Shown piece after piece: positions 51,970 through 61,711 of a stretch of 64,000 nucleotides of DNA; within the stretch, counting starts at the first letter, position 1; each line of letters opens with the position of its first letter. Below the pieces are notes generated by a model, which was given only the letters and a program-made list of their open reading frames with translations, did not search any database and had not been told where the DNA came from. The position numbers and the translations under genes were made by a program. The stretch comes from Aliamphritea ceti (GTDB taxonomy: Bacteria; Pseudomonadota; Gammaproteobacteria; Pseudomonadales; Balneatricaceae), in NCBI RefSeq assembly GCF_024347215.1, contig NZ_AP025282.1, positions 4,650,001 through 4,714,000 of the forward strand. The letters are read 5' to 3'.

Positions 51970-53228
51970 CCCATAGTAAATTTTATAGCGCTATATTTGC
52001 GGCGGGAATCACCTTCGTTCTGGCCTGTGTAATGATAGGTATTAAGCTGGATACCGATGGTACTCAGCTGGCGATTAAAGGGGCGACTGCCGCACAGTGG
52101 GGCTGGATAATTGCCGGTATTACAGCGGTCTTTCTGTCACAGATTTTCTCCGCACAAATTGATGCGACCTTCACAAAATTGCCGATACCTAAAGCCAGTA
52201 ACCTGATTCCTGAAGCGGCAAAATCAGATGCAATGAAGCCATGGCTAATGGCTGGCCTGATCGTTATTCTGCTGGTCTGGCCTTTCATGGTTTCCCGTGG
52301 ATCTGTTGACCTGGCAACACTGACACTGATCTACATTATGTTAGGTCTGGGTTTGAATATCGTAGTCGGACTTGCCGGTCTGCTCGACTTAGGCTTCGTA
52401 GCCTTCTATGCAGTTGGTGCTTACACCTACGCTTTGCTGTCGCTGTATTTCGGTTTCTCCTTCTGGATCTGTTTACCGTTATCTGCTGCACTGGCGGCTT
52501 TATTCGGCTTTGTCCTCGGCTTCCCGGTACTGCGTTTACGCGGTGATTATCTGGCAATTGTTACCTTAGGCTTCGGTGAAATCATCCGTATCCTGCTGAA
52601 CAACTGGACCAATGTAACAGGTGGACCCAGCGGTATTTCCGGTATTGCTAAGCCAACTCTGTTTGGTCTGGAATTCACCCGTAAAGCAAAAACTGAAGGC
52701 GCTGAAACCTTCCATTCATTCTTTGATATCAGCTACTCCAGTTCTTATAAAGTAATCTTCCTTTATCTGATTGCGGTACTGTTGGTAATCTTTTTGATTT
52801 ACCTGATCAACCGTTTGATCCGGATGCCAATCGGTCGCGCCTGGGAAGCACTACGTGAAGACGAAATTGCCTGTCGCTCTCTTGGTCTGAACCGTACATC
52901 TATCAAGCTTTCTGCTTTCACTATCGGTGCTTCTACCGCAGGTTTTGCAGGTTGTTTCTTCGCAGCTCGTCAGGGCTTTATCAGCCCGGAATCCTTTATT
53001 TTCATCGAATCCGCAATCATTCTGGCGATTGTAGTTCTGGGTGGTATGGGGTCGCAGGTTGGTGTCATTCTGGCAGCAATCATTATGACTATCCTGCCTG
53101 AACTTGCCCGTGAATTCTCTGAATACCGGATGCTGTTATTCGGCCTGTTAATGGTTGTCATGATGCGCTGGCGTCCTGAAGGCATACTACCGATGAAACG
53201 ACCGCAGCTGGAGTTGAAGAAGCGATGA
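51966..53228 (+). CDS. livM: Branched-chain amino acid ABC transporter permease LivM
   Basis: Second permease subunit, 420 residues. As in E. coli LivM it has an N-terminal extension (about 1-120) with extra hydrophobic segments before the conserved core: LGLNIVVGLAGLLDLGFVAF, FPVLRLRGDYLAIVTLGFGEI, WTNVTGGPSGISGI, the coupling region ALREDEIACRSLGLN and VLGGMGSQVGVILAAI. Start and stop codons overlap livH and livG by four bases each, so translation is coupled. Confidence 0.95.
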   Translation: MTHSKFYSAIFAAGITFVLACVMIGIKLDTDGTQLAIKGATAAQWGWIIAGITAVFLSQIFSAQIDATFTKLPIPKASNLIPEAAKSDAMKPWLMAGLIVILLVWPFMVSRGSVDLATLTLIYIMLGLGLNIVVGLAGLLDLGFVAFYAVGAYTYALLSLYFGFSFWICLPLSAALAALFGFVLGFPVLRLRGDYLAIVTLGFGEIIRILLNNWTNVTGGPSGISGIAKPTLFGLEFTRKAKTEGAETFHSFFDISYSSSYKVIFLYLIAVLLVIFLIYLINRLIRMPIGRAWEALREDEIACRSLGLNRTSIKLSAFTIGASTAGFAGCFFAARQGFISPESFIFIESAIILAIVVLGGMGSQVGVILAAIIMTILPELAREFSEYRMLLFGLLMVVMMRWRPEGILPMKRPQLELKKR

Positions 53229-53992
53229 GTCAGTTACTATTAGATGTAAAAGATCTGACTATGCGGTTTGGCGGCCTAGTGGCCGTCAACGGTGTCAGCT
53301 TAGAAGTTAAAGACAAAGAAATCGTTTCTGTTATCGGTCCTAACGGTGCAGGTAAAACGACTGTATTTAACTGTTTGTCCGGATTTTATATCCCAACCGA
53401 AGGCAGCGTTAAGCTTCGTGGCGAGCAGATTGCTGGTCTGAAAGACTTCCAGATCTCACGTAAAGGTCTGGTACGTACTTTCCAGCACGTACGTCTGTTC
53501 TCTAAAATGACAGTGATTGAGAACATGCTGGTTGCTCAGCACCGTCACCTCAACACAAACTTGCTGGCCGGTTTATTCAAAACGCCTGGGTACCGCCGTA
53601 AAGAAACCGAAGCAATGGACCGTGCCGCTCAGTGGCTGGAAGAAGTTGGTTTGCTAGAGTTCGCTAACCGCGAAGCTGGTAACCTGTCTTACGGACAGCA
53701 GCGTCGTCTGGAAATCGCTCGTTGCATGGTTACTCAACCTGAATTGCTTATGCTGGATGAGCCTGCTGCAGGTCTGAACCCGAACGAGACTAAAGAGCTG
53801 GACGAGCTGATCATCAAATTGCGTGATGTTCATGAAATCTCGATTCTCCTTATTGAGCACGATATGGGACTGGTTATGGGCATCTCTGATCGCATTTACG
53901 TGATCGCACAGGGAACACCATTAGCCAATGGCCTGCCGGATGAAATCAAGAATAATCCGGACGTTATCAAAGCCTATCTAGGGGAGGAGTAA
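53225..53992 (+). CDS. livG: Branched-chain amino acid ABC transporter ATPase LivG
   Basis: 255-residue ATPase. Walker A GPNGAGKTTVFN near 38-49, Q-loop, signature NLSYGQQRRLEIA, Walker B LLMLDEPAAGLNP and H-loop LLIEHDMGLVMG. The extra helical region around 90-130 (NLLAGLFKTPGYRRKETEAM) is characteristic of the LivG subgroup. Confidence 0.96.
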   Translation: MSQLLLDVKDLTMRFGGLVAVNGVSLEVKDKEIVSVIGPNGAGKTTVFNCLSGFYIPTEGSVKLRGEQIAGLKDFQISRKGLVRTFQHVRLFSKMTVIENMLVAQHRHLNTNLLAGLFKTPGYRRKETEAMDRAAQWLEEVGLLEFANREAGNLSYGQQRRLEIARCMVTQPELLMLDEPAAGLNPNETKELDELIIKLRDVHEISILLIEHDMGLVMGISDRIYVIAQGTPLANGLPDEIKNNPDVIKAYLGEE

Positions 53993-53996
53993 GCGG

Positions 53997-54698
53997 ATGT
54001 TAGAAATTAATAACGTTAACACCCACTATGGTCAGATTCAGGCGCTGCATGACGTATCTATTGATATTCAGAAAGGCGAAATCGTTACGCTGATCGGCGC
54101 TAACGGTGCAGGTAAAACCACTCTGATGATGACTATCTGTGGTGACCCACAGGCATCGTCAGGCCAGGTGCTTTTCGACGGTGAAGAGCTGAGCTCTCTT
54201 AATACACCGGAAATCATGCGCAAAGGTCTGGCTATCGTGCCGGAAGGACGCCGTGTTTTCAGTGGTATGACCGTTGAAGAAAACCTATTCATGGGCAGCT
54301 ACTTCCGCAGCAAGGAAGATGCAGAAAAAACCGTGCAGCACGTGCTGGAACTGTTCCCTCGCCTTGAAGAACGTTACAAGCAGCGCGCCGGCACGATGTC
54401 TGGTGGTGAACAGCAAATGCTGGCCATCGGTCGCGCCATGATGAGTAAGCCTCGCTTGCTGCTGCTGGATGAACCTTCACTGGGTCTGGCACCCATCATT
54501 ATTCAGCAGATTTTCGACATCATCCAACGTTTACGTGATGAAGGTGTAACCATCTTCCTGGTAGAGCAGAATGCAAACCAGGCATTACGTATTGCAGACC
54601 GCGGATATGTTTTAGAAAACGGCCGCATCGTCAAGAGCGATACTGGTGAAAACTTACTGACAGATGCTTCCGTACGGGAAGCTTATCTGGGCGGTTAA
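53997..54698 (+). CDS. livF: Branched-chain amino acid ABC transporter ATPase LivF
   Basis: 233-residue ATPase that pairs with LivG. Walker A GANGAGKTTLMM near 33-44, signature TMSGGEQQMLAIGRAMM, Walker B LLLLDEPSLGLAP and switch His replaced as usual in LivF by the VEQNANQAL stretch. It starts four bases after livG; the operon ends at the terminator that follows. Confidence 0.96.
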   Translation: MLEINNVNTHYGQIQALHDVSIDIQKGEIVTLIGANGAGKTTLMMTICGDPQASSGQVLFDGEELSSLNTPEIMRKGLAIVPEGRRVFSGMTVEENLFMGSYFRSKEDAEKTVQHVLELFPRLEERYKQRAGTMSGGEQQMLAIGRAMMSKPRLLLLDEPSLGLAPIIIQQIFDIIQRLRDEGVTIFLVEQNANQALRIADRGYVLENGRIVKSDTGENLLTDASVREAYLGG

Positions 54699-54714
54699 CA
54701 CTGATTTTAAAGAT

Positions 54715-54743
54715 AAAAAACCAACCTTCCGGTTGGTTTTTTT
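54715..54743 (+). terminator. liv operon terminator
   Basis: AAAAAACCAACC-TTCC-GGTTGGTTTTTTT, perfect palindrome 17 bp past livF. Confidence 0.94.
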
Positions 54744-54973
54744 ATGCCCAAAACACACTTCTCAGTTGTAAATCAGTCGCAAGAAAACCTCATAATGGTT
54801 AGATGGTTTTGTTTGAAAGCCCATAATTAATCTACACTTTGCTTGAGCTTAACGGGCAATTAATGCACAATCGCCACCTATAGATAATTTGTCGCATTTT
54901 AACGACAAAAAATGATCGGCTGAACCTCATTGGTATCAACCGGCTGGATAGAAGTAACCAAGAGGAAATACAG

Positions 54974-55174
54974 ATGGCACAGCTTTGTCTTGAATGCAGA
55001 TCCCTGCTGACAACACAATCAATTCGCCTGCATGACAGCCTCCAGGAAGTGAAGCACGTACATAACAATACTTTGTACGCCTGCAACTGCTGCCATGCGC
55101 AAATTGCGCTAACCAGCGTCCCACACCAATGGGTACTGATGAACGCGAAAAGCAGCCAGAAAAAGGTCGCTTAA
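54974..55174 (+). CDS. Small double-CxxC protein, possible zinc ribbon
   Basis: 66 residues. CLEC at 5-8 and CNCC at 37-40 give four or five cysteines spaced like a short zinc ribbon, with a His-rich middle (HVHNNTLYACNCCHAQI). AGAGGAAA before the ATG is a good ribosome binding site, and a terminator follows at 55205, so it is a complete single-gene unit. A 7-bp inverted repeat (TTTGTCG / CGACAAA, about 54888-54909) lies in its leader. I know no function; a small regulator or metal-binding adaptor is possible. Confidence 0.7.
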   Translation: MAQLCLECRSLLTTQSIRLHDSLQEVKHVHNNTLYACNCCHAQIALTSVPHQWVLMNAKSSQKKVA

Positions 55175-55204
55175 TAAACAGCTGATTACTGTGGCGAAAT
55201 ATAC

Positions 55205-55232
55205 AAAAAAGGCGCTCAATGAGCGCCTTTTT
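55205..55232. terminator. Terminator after the double-CxxC gene
   Basis: AAAAAAGGCGCTC-AAT-GAGCGCCTTTTT, near-perfect and A/T symmetric, so active on both strands. Confidence 0.92.
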
Positions 55233-55248
55233 GCTATCTGCTTGCTTT

Positions 55249-55268
55249 AAAAAGGGCTTATTAAGCCC
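55249..55268 (-). terminator. parC terminator
   Basis: On the minus strand GGGCTTAATAAGCCC followed by TTTTT, about 20 bp past the parC stop; the two-way terminator beyond acts as backup. Confidence 0.75.
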
Positions 55269-55284
55269 CTTTCTTCGGTGGTAT

Positions 55285-57567
55285 CTATTCTGCAGAGTCT
55301 TCTTCACTACCATTTGTCGAAGCCGCTACTTCCAGCGAATCCACCCGCTGGTAGCCGCGCGGTAACTTATTACCACGACGACCACGCTCACCACGATAAT
55401 GTTCCAGATCAGCTGGCTTCATCTTCAGATGCTGGCGACCGGCATGCACCATCAGTGTATCGTCCGCCGACACAGTCACCATTGCCACCAGTAACTCTTC
55501 TCTTGATGCAGCACGTGCAGATGGAATATTAATGATCTTATTGCCTTTACCACGCCCCAGCTCAGGCAACTCAGCAACCGGGAATACCAGCATCCGGCCT
55601 TCATTAGTCACAGCCACCAGTAAGTCTGCCGCCTTATCGGCAATGGCTAACGGCTCCATACCTTTAGCATTCTTTGGCAGAGTCAGTACAGCCTTACCTG
55701 TTCGGGTTTTACTGGTCAGATCGGCGATCTTAGTAACAAAACCATAACCGGCATCAGATGCCAGCAGCACAGCGTCCTGATCCTTACCTGCAATAGCACC
55801 ATCAATGGTAGCATCTTTTGGTAAGGTCAATTTACCGGTTACCGGCTCCCCCTGCCCCCGAGCAGATGGCAAGGTATGGGACTCCAGCGCGTAAGCTCGT
55901 CCAGTAGTATCCAGTAGAATCAGTGGCTGGTTCATACGGCCTTTACAGGCCAGCTTGAAACCGTCACCGGACTTATAGTTCAGACCATTAGGGTCAATGT
56001 CATGGCCTTTCGCTGCACGAATCCAGCCCTGTTTAGACAAGACAACCGTGATCGGATCAGCACTCAGTAAAGCCTTTTCATCCAATGCTTTAGCTTCTCC
56101 ACGGGTAACAATCGGTGAACGGCGATCGTCACCGAAGTCTTTTGCATCGGCCTTCAATTCATCTTTAATCAGCTTACGCATCAGCTTGTCGGAGCCAAGT
56201 ATTTCCTCCAGATACTTACGCTCAGTTTCCAGTTCATCCTGCTCGGCACGGATCTTAATCTCTTCCAGCTTTGCCAACTGGCGTAAACGGATTTCCAGAA
56301 TTGCTTCAGCCTGGGTCTCAGTGATGCCGAAACGCTCCATCATCACTAGCTTAGGCTTGTCTTCTGTCCGAATAATTTCGATCACTTCATCAATATGCAG
56401 ATAAGCAACCATCAGGCCTTCAAGGATATGCAGACGTGCCAGTACTTTATCCAGACGGTGTTGCAAACGGCGACGTACTGTCTCAGTACGGTAGGTCAGC
56501 CATTCAGTCAGAATCTGACGCAGATTCTTTACCTGTGGCCGGCCATCAATGCCAATCATATTCATGTTTACGCGATAGGTACGTTCCAGATCAGTACTGG
56601 CAAACAGGTGCGCCATCAGCTGTTCGATATCCACACGATTCGAGCGTGGCACGATGACCAGACGGGTAGGATTTTCGTGATCAGATTCATCCCGCAGATC
56701 AGATACCATCGGCAGTTTTTTCTGCTGCATCTGCTGTGCTATCTGCTCCAGGATTTTGGCGCCAGAAACCTGATGAGGCAGCGCCGTAATGACAACGTCA
56801 CCTTGCTCCTGGGTATAAATTGCCCGCATCCGCAGGCTACCTTTGCCAGTTTCATACATCTTGCGCAATTCATGCAGCGGCGTAATTAATTCCGCGTCTG
56901 TCGGCATATCCGGGCCAGGCATGATTTCACATAATTCTTCGATACTGCTGCTTGGTTTATTCAGCAGCTGGATACAGGCTTTAGTCACTTCACGCAGGTT
57001 ATGTGGCGGAATATCGGTCGCCATACCAACAGCAATACCCGTCGTGCCATTCAGCAGTATATTAGGTAAGCGCGCCGGTAAGGTAAGCGGCTCCTGTAAA
57101 CTACCGTCGAAGTTAGGGCCCCATTCTACAGTCCCCTGACCAACCTCTTTCAGCAATACATCCGCATAACGTGCCAGCTTAGCCTCGGTATATCGCATTG
57201 CAGCGAATGATTTTGGATCATCCGGTGACCCCCAGTTGCCCTGCCCGTCCACCAGCGGATAACGGTAAGAGAATGGTTGCGCCATCAGCACCATTGCTTC
57301 ATAACAGGCACTGTCACCATGTGGATGAAATTTACCCAGTACGTCACCGACAGTACGTGCTGATTTTTTATGCTTTGCGGTCGATTTCAGACCCAGCTCA
57401 GACATCGCATATACAATTCGACGCTGCACCGGCTTCAGACCGTCACCAATGTTAGGTAATGCCCGGTCAAGAATTACGTACATGGAGTAATCCAGATACG
57501 CTTTCTCGGTATATTCTTTCAATGACAGACGTTCAACGCCTTCATCAATATGTACGGTTCCACTCAT
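55285..57567 (-). CDS. parC: DNA topoisomerase IV subunit A
   Basis: Breakage-reunion subunit of topoisomerase IV, which decatenates sister chromosomes. It has 760 residues. N-terminal winged helix and tower with HPHGDSACYEAMV (quinolone-resistance region; Ser in GDSA retained as in quinolone-sensitive ParC), catalytic Tyr in AAMRYTEAKLA, and GTTGIAVGMATDIPPHN. The C-terminal domain (about 500-740) is the broken beta-propeller of ParC with degenerate GyrA-box repeats. It lies 37 bp after parE. Confidence 0.97.
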   Translation of the reverse strand: MSGTVHIDEGVERLSLKEYTEKAYLDYSMYVILDRALPNIGDGLKPVQRRIVYAMSELGLKSTAKHKKSARTVGDVLGKFHPHGDSACYEAMVLMAQPFSYRYPLVDGQGNWGSPDDPKSFAAMRYTEAKLARYADVLLKEVGQGTVEWGPNFDGSLQEPLTLPARLPNILLNGTTGIAVGMATDIPPHNLREVTKACIQLLNKPSSSIEELCEIMPGPDMPTDAELITPLHELRKMYETGKGSLRMRAIYTQEQGDVVITALPHQVSGAKILEQIAQQMQQKKLPMVSDLRDESDHENPTRLVIVPRSNRVDIEQLMAHLFASTDLERTYRVNMNMIGIDGRPQVKNLRQILTEWLTYRTETVRRRLQHRLDKVLARLHILEGLMVAYLHIDEVIEIIRTEDKPKLVMMERFGITETQAEAILEIRLRQLAKLEEIKIRAEQDELETERKYLEEILGSDKLMRKLIKDELKADAKDFGDDRRSPIVTRGEAKALDEKALLSADPITVVLSKQGWIRAAKGHDIDPNGLNYKSGDGFKLACKGRMNQPLILLDTTGRAYALESHTLPSARGQGEPVTGKLTLPKDATIDGAIAGKDQDAVLLASDAGYGFVTKIADLTSKTRTGKAVLTLPKNAKGMEPLAIADKAADLLVAVTNEGRMLVFPVAELPELGRGKGNKIINIPSARAASREELLVAMVTVSADDTLMVHAGRQHLKMKPADLEHYRGERGRRGNKLPRGYQRVDSLEVAASTNGSEEDSAE

Positions 57568-57604
57568 ATTCTTTTCCTAAGCCAGTTATCTGGCATAACT
57601 GATC

Positions 57605-59494
57605 TCAGACTTCCGCCAGATTACCCTTAGTTTCCAGCCATTCTTTGCGATCGGATGAACGCTTCTTGGCCAACAACATATCCATGGTTTCATTGGTATC
57701 GTCGCCCGGTTCTATCGTCAGCTGTACCAAACGGCGGGTATCCCGCGACATAGTTGTTTCACGCAACTGAAGTGGATTCATCTCACCCAGGCCCTTGAAG
57801 CGCTGCACACCAATTTTGGCATTTTTACGTTCAGCTTTAATGTGGGCAATGATGCTCTCTTTTTCAGAGTCATCCAGCGCGTAGTGGATATCCTTGGCAA
57901 CGTCAATTCGGTATAGCGGCGGCATCGCGACAAATACGTGCCCGGCACTGACTAACGGCCTGAAGTGACGTACAAATAATGCGCATAGCAACGTTGCAAT
58001 GTGCAAACCATCGGAGTCCGCATCGGCAAGAATACAAACCTTACCGTAACGCAAACCGTCCAGCTCATCGGAACCGGGCTCAACACCGATCGCCACCGAA
58101 ATATCATGTACTTCCTGAGACCCAAGAATCTCACCTGAATCAACTTCCCAGGTATTAAGAATCTTGCCTCGCAGCGGCATGACCGCCTGATATTCACGGT
58201 CTCGTGCCTGTTTAGCAGAGCCACCAGCGGAGTCACCCTCCACCAGGAACAGCTCTCCTCGCATAGCTTCACTGCCAGAGCAGTCCGCCAGTTTCCCGGG
58301 TAACGCAGGCCCCTGAGTGACTTTTTTACGGATTACTTTTTTATTAGCCCGTAATCGCTTCTGCGCATTACTGATAACCAGCTCTGCCAGCAACTCACCG
58401 TCTTCAACATTACTGTTCAGCCACAGACTAAACGCATCTTTTGCAGCCGCTGACACAAACGCTGCTATCTGACGCGACGATAAACGCTCTTTGGTTTGTC
58501 CGGAGAATTGTGGATCCTGCATTTTCACCGAGAGGATATAACAGCAGCGCTCCCAGATATCTTCAGCAGAAATTTTTACACCGCGGGGCAACAGACTACG
58601 GATTTCACAGAACTCACGCATCGCTTCGAGCAAGCCGGTACGCAGACCATTTACATGGGTGCCTCCCTGCGCGGTAGGAATCAGGTTGACGTAACTTTCG
58701 CCGGTCAGATCACCGCCTTCTGGCAGCCACTGCAGTGCCACATCAACCGCATCAATGTCGCCCTGAAAAGATACTGTAAACGGCTCAAGCGGCAAAGTTT
58801 CAAATACCTGAGTTGTGCCTTTCAGATAGTCCACCAAACCATCTTCGTAATACCACTCTTCTTTCTCTTTCTTAACACCGGACTCATCAGTAAAAACAAC
58901 CCGCAAGCCTGAGCACAGCACAGCCTTGGCACGCAGCATATGCTTAAGTTTAGTGAGGTTAAACTTTGGTGAATCGAAATAACTGGCGTCCGGAAAGAAG
59001 CGTACAGTGGTGCCGGTGTTGCGCTTACCGCAAGTATCGATCACTTCCAGATCAGAGACTTTTTCGCCATCAGCGAAACTCATCCGGTAAACCTGGCCGT
59101 CACGCTTAATGGTCACTTCCAACAACTTAGAAAGTGCGTTTACTACAGAGACACCTACGCCGTGCAAACCACCGGAGTAGTTGTAATTATCGTTGGAGAA
59201 CTTACCACCGGCATGTAACCGGGTCAGAATCAGCTCAACACCGCTAACCCCTTCTTCCGGGTGAATATCAACCGGCATACCCCGGCCGTTATCGCTCACA
59301 CTGATAGCACCGTCTTTATGCAGCACTACGTCCATCTGATTAGCATGGCCAGCCAGTGCTTCATCGACACTGTTATCTATGACTTCCTGCGCCAAGTGGT
59401 TTGGCCGGTCCGTTTCGGTATACATTCCCGGCCGACGCCGCACCGGGTCCAGGCCACTGAGGACCTCTATCGCTTCCGCATTATAATTGGTCAT
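57605..59494 (-). CDS. parE: DNA topoisomerase IV subunit B
   Basis: ATPase subunit of topoisomerase IV, 629 residues (E. coli ParE 630). GHKL ATPase site: EVIDNSVDEALAGHA, DNGRGMPVDIHPEEG and GLHGVGVSVVNALS. The TOPRIM domain has LVEGDSAGGSAKQARDR, and PLRGKILNTW and RFKGLGEMNP follow. It is ParE-type rather than GyrB-type because it lacks the large TOPRIM insertion. Operon with parC downstream; yqiA lies upstream on the same strand, as in E. coli. Confidence 0.97.
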   Translation of the reverse strand: MTNYNAEAIEVLSGLDPVRRRPGMYTETDRPNHLAQEVIDNSVDEALAGHANQMDVVLHKDGAISVSDNGRGMPVDIHPEEGVSGVELILTRLHAGGKFSNDNYNYSGGLHGVGVSVVNALSKLLEVTIKRDGQVYRMSFADGEKVSDLEVIDTCGKRNTGTTVRFFPDASYFDSPKFNLTKLKHMLRAKAVLCSGLRVVFTDESGVKKEKEEWYYEDGLVDYLKGTTQVFETLPLEPFTVSFQGDIDAVDVALQWLPEGGDLTGESYVNLIPTAQGGTHVNGLRTGLLEAMREFCEIRSLLPRGVKISAEDIWERCCYILSVKMQDPQFSGQTKERLSSRQIAAFVSAAAKDAFSLWLNSNVEDGELLAELVISNAQKRLRANKKVIRKKVTQGPALPGKLADCSGSEAMRGELFLVEGDSAGGSAKQARDREYQAVMPLRGKILNTWEVDSGEILGSQEVHDISVAIGVEPGSDELDGLRYGKVCILADADSDGLHIATLLCALFVRHFRPLVSAGHVFVAMPPLYRIDVAKDIHYALDDSEKESIIAHIKAERKNAKIGVQRFKGLGEMNPLQLRETTMSRDTRRLVQLTIEPGDDTNETMDMLLAKKRSSDRKEWLETKGNLAEV

Positions 59495-59594
59495 TCTTCT
59501 CTTTTGTCCTTCTTGTGCCGGTGCTGCTGTTCTGACTACCGGTATACATCAGGCATTGCATCTGCTGATGTGCTGTCTTACATAACAAACTGTT

Positions 59595-60218
59595 TTACGA
59601 ATCCACAGAGGGTAACCCGGGGATATCCGGCAGCTCAACCCGGCCTTCGGAAAACGCCACAATTGCCGGTATAACTGCTTCAAACTGCTGAAAACCATGA
59701 TCCCCACCCAGCTGAACCAACATGGGAGAGTCACTTAACTTATCCACAGCCTGACGGTAATCCAGAGTCTCATCGTCAGTCTGGGTAAGCAATAAATACT
59801 GTTGTGGCTGTGCAGTACTGGCAACATCAAGCGCCAACATCTGCTGTAAATGCAATTCCGTCAGTGTATAAGCTTCGCCGGTATACAGGTTACACTGCAG
59901 CCCCAACATTTCAGCCAACAATTCATAAGGCCTAACCGCCGGATTCACCAGCACAGCTCGAAGCTGATATTGCTCCCCAAGCCAGAGACTGTAATAGCCG
60001 CCAAGTGAACTGCCGATTAAGGTGATCTCCCGATCCTTATACTGCTTAATCAGCGCCTCTACCTGAGCAATAGCTTCCGCTGGCCAGTGGCTAAGTTCTG
60101 GCACTATCACATCTTCGGCACGGCCTATAGCCATCATTGCCGATTGGAACTGGCGCGCTTTAATTGAGTCCGGGGAACTGTTGAAACCGTGTAAGTATAT
60201 GAATAATGGCATTGCCAT
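59595..60218 (-). CDS. yqiA: YqiA-family alpha/beta hydrolase
   Basis: Small esterase-like protein of 207 residues. LFIYLHGFNSSPDSIKA near the start supplies the oxyanion loop, and the nucleophile elbow is LIGSSLGGYYS near 70. The Asp is in LTQTDDETLDY and the catalytic His in GGDHGFQ near 172. AAGGAT eight bases before the ATG. In E. coli YqiA shows esterase activity on short and palmitoyl-CoA-like substrates; physiological role unknown. Located upstream of parE, the conserved place. Confidence 0.9.
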   Translation of the reverse strand: MAMPLFIYLHGFNSSPDSIKARQFQSAMMAIGRAEDVIVPELSHWPAEAIAQVEALIKQYKDREITLIGSSLGGYYSLWLGEQYQLRAVLVNPAVRPYELLAEMLGLQCNLYTGEAYTLTELHLQQMLALDVASTAQPQQYLLLTQTDDETLDYRQAVDKLSDSPMLVQLGGDHGFQQFEAVIPAIVAFSEGRVELPDIPGLPSVDS

Positions 60219-60397
60219 TGATTGATCCTTATTACCTGTCGTGATCAGCCCTGCTTACACTGATACTTTCTGTGTGCTCAATGAGAATACCTTGTTGCGT
60301 GGTGGCAATGAAGCGGTTCCAGTAAATTAATCCTCATTCTGTCAACGGGCTTTGCAACTGCAGTCTTTTCCAGCCGCATATGCAATAATTCCTGCTT

Positions 60398-61270
60398 ATG
60401 GATATCAAGAACCTCAAGCTATTTCTCAGCCTCAGCGACAGCCTGCATTTCGGGCGCGCCAGTGAAGCCTGTCACATCAGCCCATCCGCGCTGAGCCGCA
60501 GTATCAAACAACTGGAAGACAGCCTTGGCGTCACCCTCTTTGAACGGGATAACCGTACGGTTTCACTGACTCACGAAGGCAAAGTTTTTCAGGAATACGC
60601 CCGCGAAGCCCTTATACAGTGGGACGTAGTAAGAAATAATCTATTAGCAGAAGCACAGGAACTGCACGGTGAGATCAGTGTATTTTGCTCAGTAACCGCG
60701 AGCTACAGCTTTCTATACGATATTCTCAGCGACTTCCGCCAGCAGCATCCTAAAATTGCCATTAAGCTGCATACCGGTGATGCTGAAAGCGCCATCGCCC
60801 GTATCATCTCCGGCAGCGAAGATATCACCATTGCCGCTAAACCCGACAGCCTGGCAGCTCCGCTGGCCTTTAAACCTATTGCCGCCTCACCACTGGTGTT
60901 TATTGCACCGCTGCAGGATGCGACTCTGGACCCATTGTTAGCGTCCGGGCCCGTACAATGGCAAGAGATACCGATGATATTATCTGAGGAAGGGGTTGCA
61001 CGTAAGCGTGCAGACCAGTGGTTCAAAGACAACCGGATCACACCGCTTATTTATGCACAGGTTGCAGGTAATGAAGCCATAGTAAGCATGGTTAGCCTGG
61101 GTTTTGGAGTCGGCGTTGTACCCAAAATAGTACTGGATAACAGCCCTCTGGCAGACCGGGTACGAATATTAAAAAACGCCCCGGATCTAAAAGCTTATGA
61201 AGTAGGCCTGTTTGCACTCAGGAAGAAATTGCAAAGCCCAATCATTAACGCCTTCTGGTCGCAGTTATAG
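60398..61270 (+). CDS. ilvY: IlvY-type LysR transcriptional activator
   Basis: LysR regulator of 290 residues, closest by motif memory to IlvY, the acetolactate/acetohydroxybutyrate-responsive activator of ilvC. N-terminal MDIKNLKLFLSLSDSLHFGR, then ASEACHISPSALSRSIKQLE. The effector domain contains VFCSVTASYSFLYDILS and GDAESAIARIISG, which are typical of IlvY. In E. coli ilvY is divergent from ilvC; here the divergent neighbour is yqiA and no ilv gene is in the window, so the regulator acts at a distance or has another target. Confidence 0.85.
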   Translation: MDIKNLKLFLSLSDSLHFGRASEACHISPSALSRSIKQLEDSLGVTLFERDNRTVSLTHEGKVFQEYAREALIQWDVVRNNLLAEAQELHGEISVFCSVTASYSFLYDILSDFRQQHPKIAIKLHTGDAESAIARIISGSEDITIAAKPDSLAAPLAFKPIAASPLVFIAPLQDATLDPLLASGPVQWQEIPMILSEEGVARKRADQWFKDNRITPLIYAQVAGNEAIVSMVSLGFGVGVVPKIVLDNSPLADRVRILKNAPDLKAYEVGLFALRKKLQSPIINAFWSQL

Positions 61271-61283
61271 CAACCGGAATAAC

Positions 61284-61676
61284 TTACTCGGCGAACAAGG
61301 CTTCAACTTCTGGCAGCACAGCAGGACGACCACGTTCATTCAATGCAGCACCAATCACCAGCGCATCCAGACACAACTTTTCATCAGACAAACGAATAAC
61401 CCGCTGACGGAAGCCAAACTTCACCTTACTGATTCGCTCTACACTTACTTCTATAACGAACTCATCACCGCTGGTCAGCGAAGCTTTGTAGTCCATCTCT
61501 GAACGAACCACAACCAGATTTACGCCCTGCTGAGCCAATGCAGCAAAATCGACACCTTTAGACAGTAAATACTCATGACGGGCGTGTTCTAAATAGTTGA
61601 AATACACACCGTTATTGACGATACCTTGCATATCCAGCTCATAATCACGGACTTTGAACTCAAGACGATATGGCAT
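61284..61676 (-). CDS. 4HBT hot-dog fold acyl-CoA thioesterase (YbgC-like)
   Basis: 130-residue single hot-dog domain. The N-terminal signature VRDYELDMQGIVNNGVYFNYLEHAR carries the catalytic Asp (in DMQGIVNN) typical of 4-hydroxybenzoyl-CoA thioesterase and YbgC relatives; then SGDEFVIEVSVERISKVKFGF follows. Hydrolyses acyl-CoA or acyl-ACP thioesters; the chain specificity is not visible. Convergent with ilvY, with 13 bp between the stops. Confidence 0.88.
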   Translation of the reverse strand: MPYRLEFKVRDYELDMQGIVNNGVYFNYLEHARHEYLLSKGVDFAALAQQGVNLVVVRSEMDYKASLTSGDEFVIEVSVERISKVKFGFRQRVIRLSDEKLCLDALVIGAALNERGRPAVLPEVEALFAE

Positions 61677-61711
61677 AACTCAGACGCTCCGACAGCATAA
61701 AAAAATGCATC

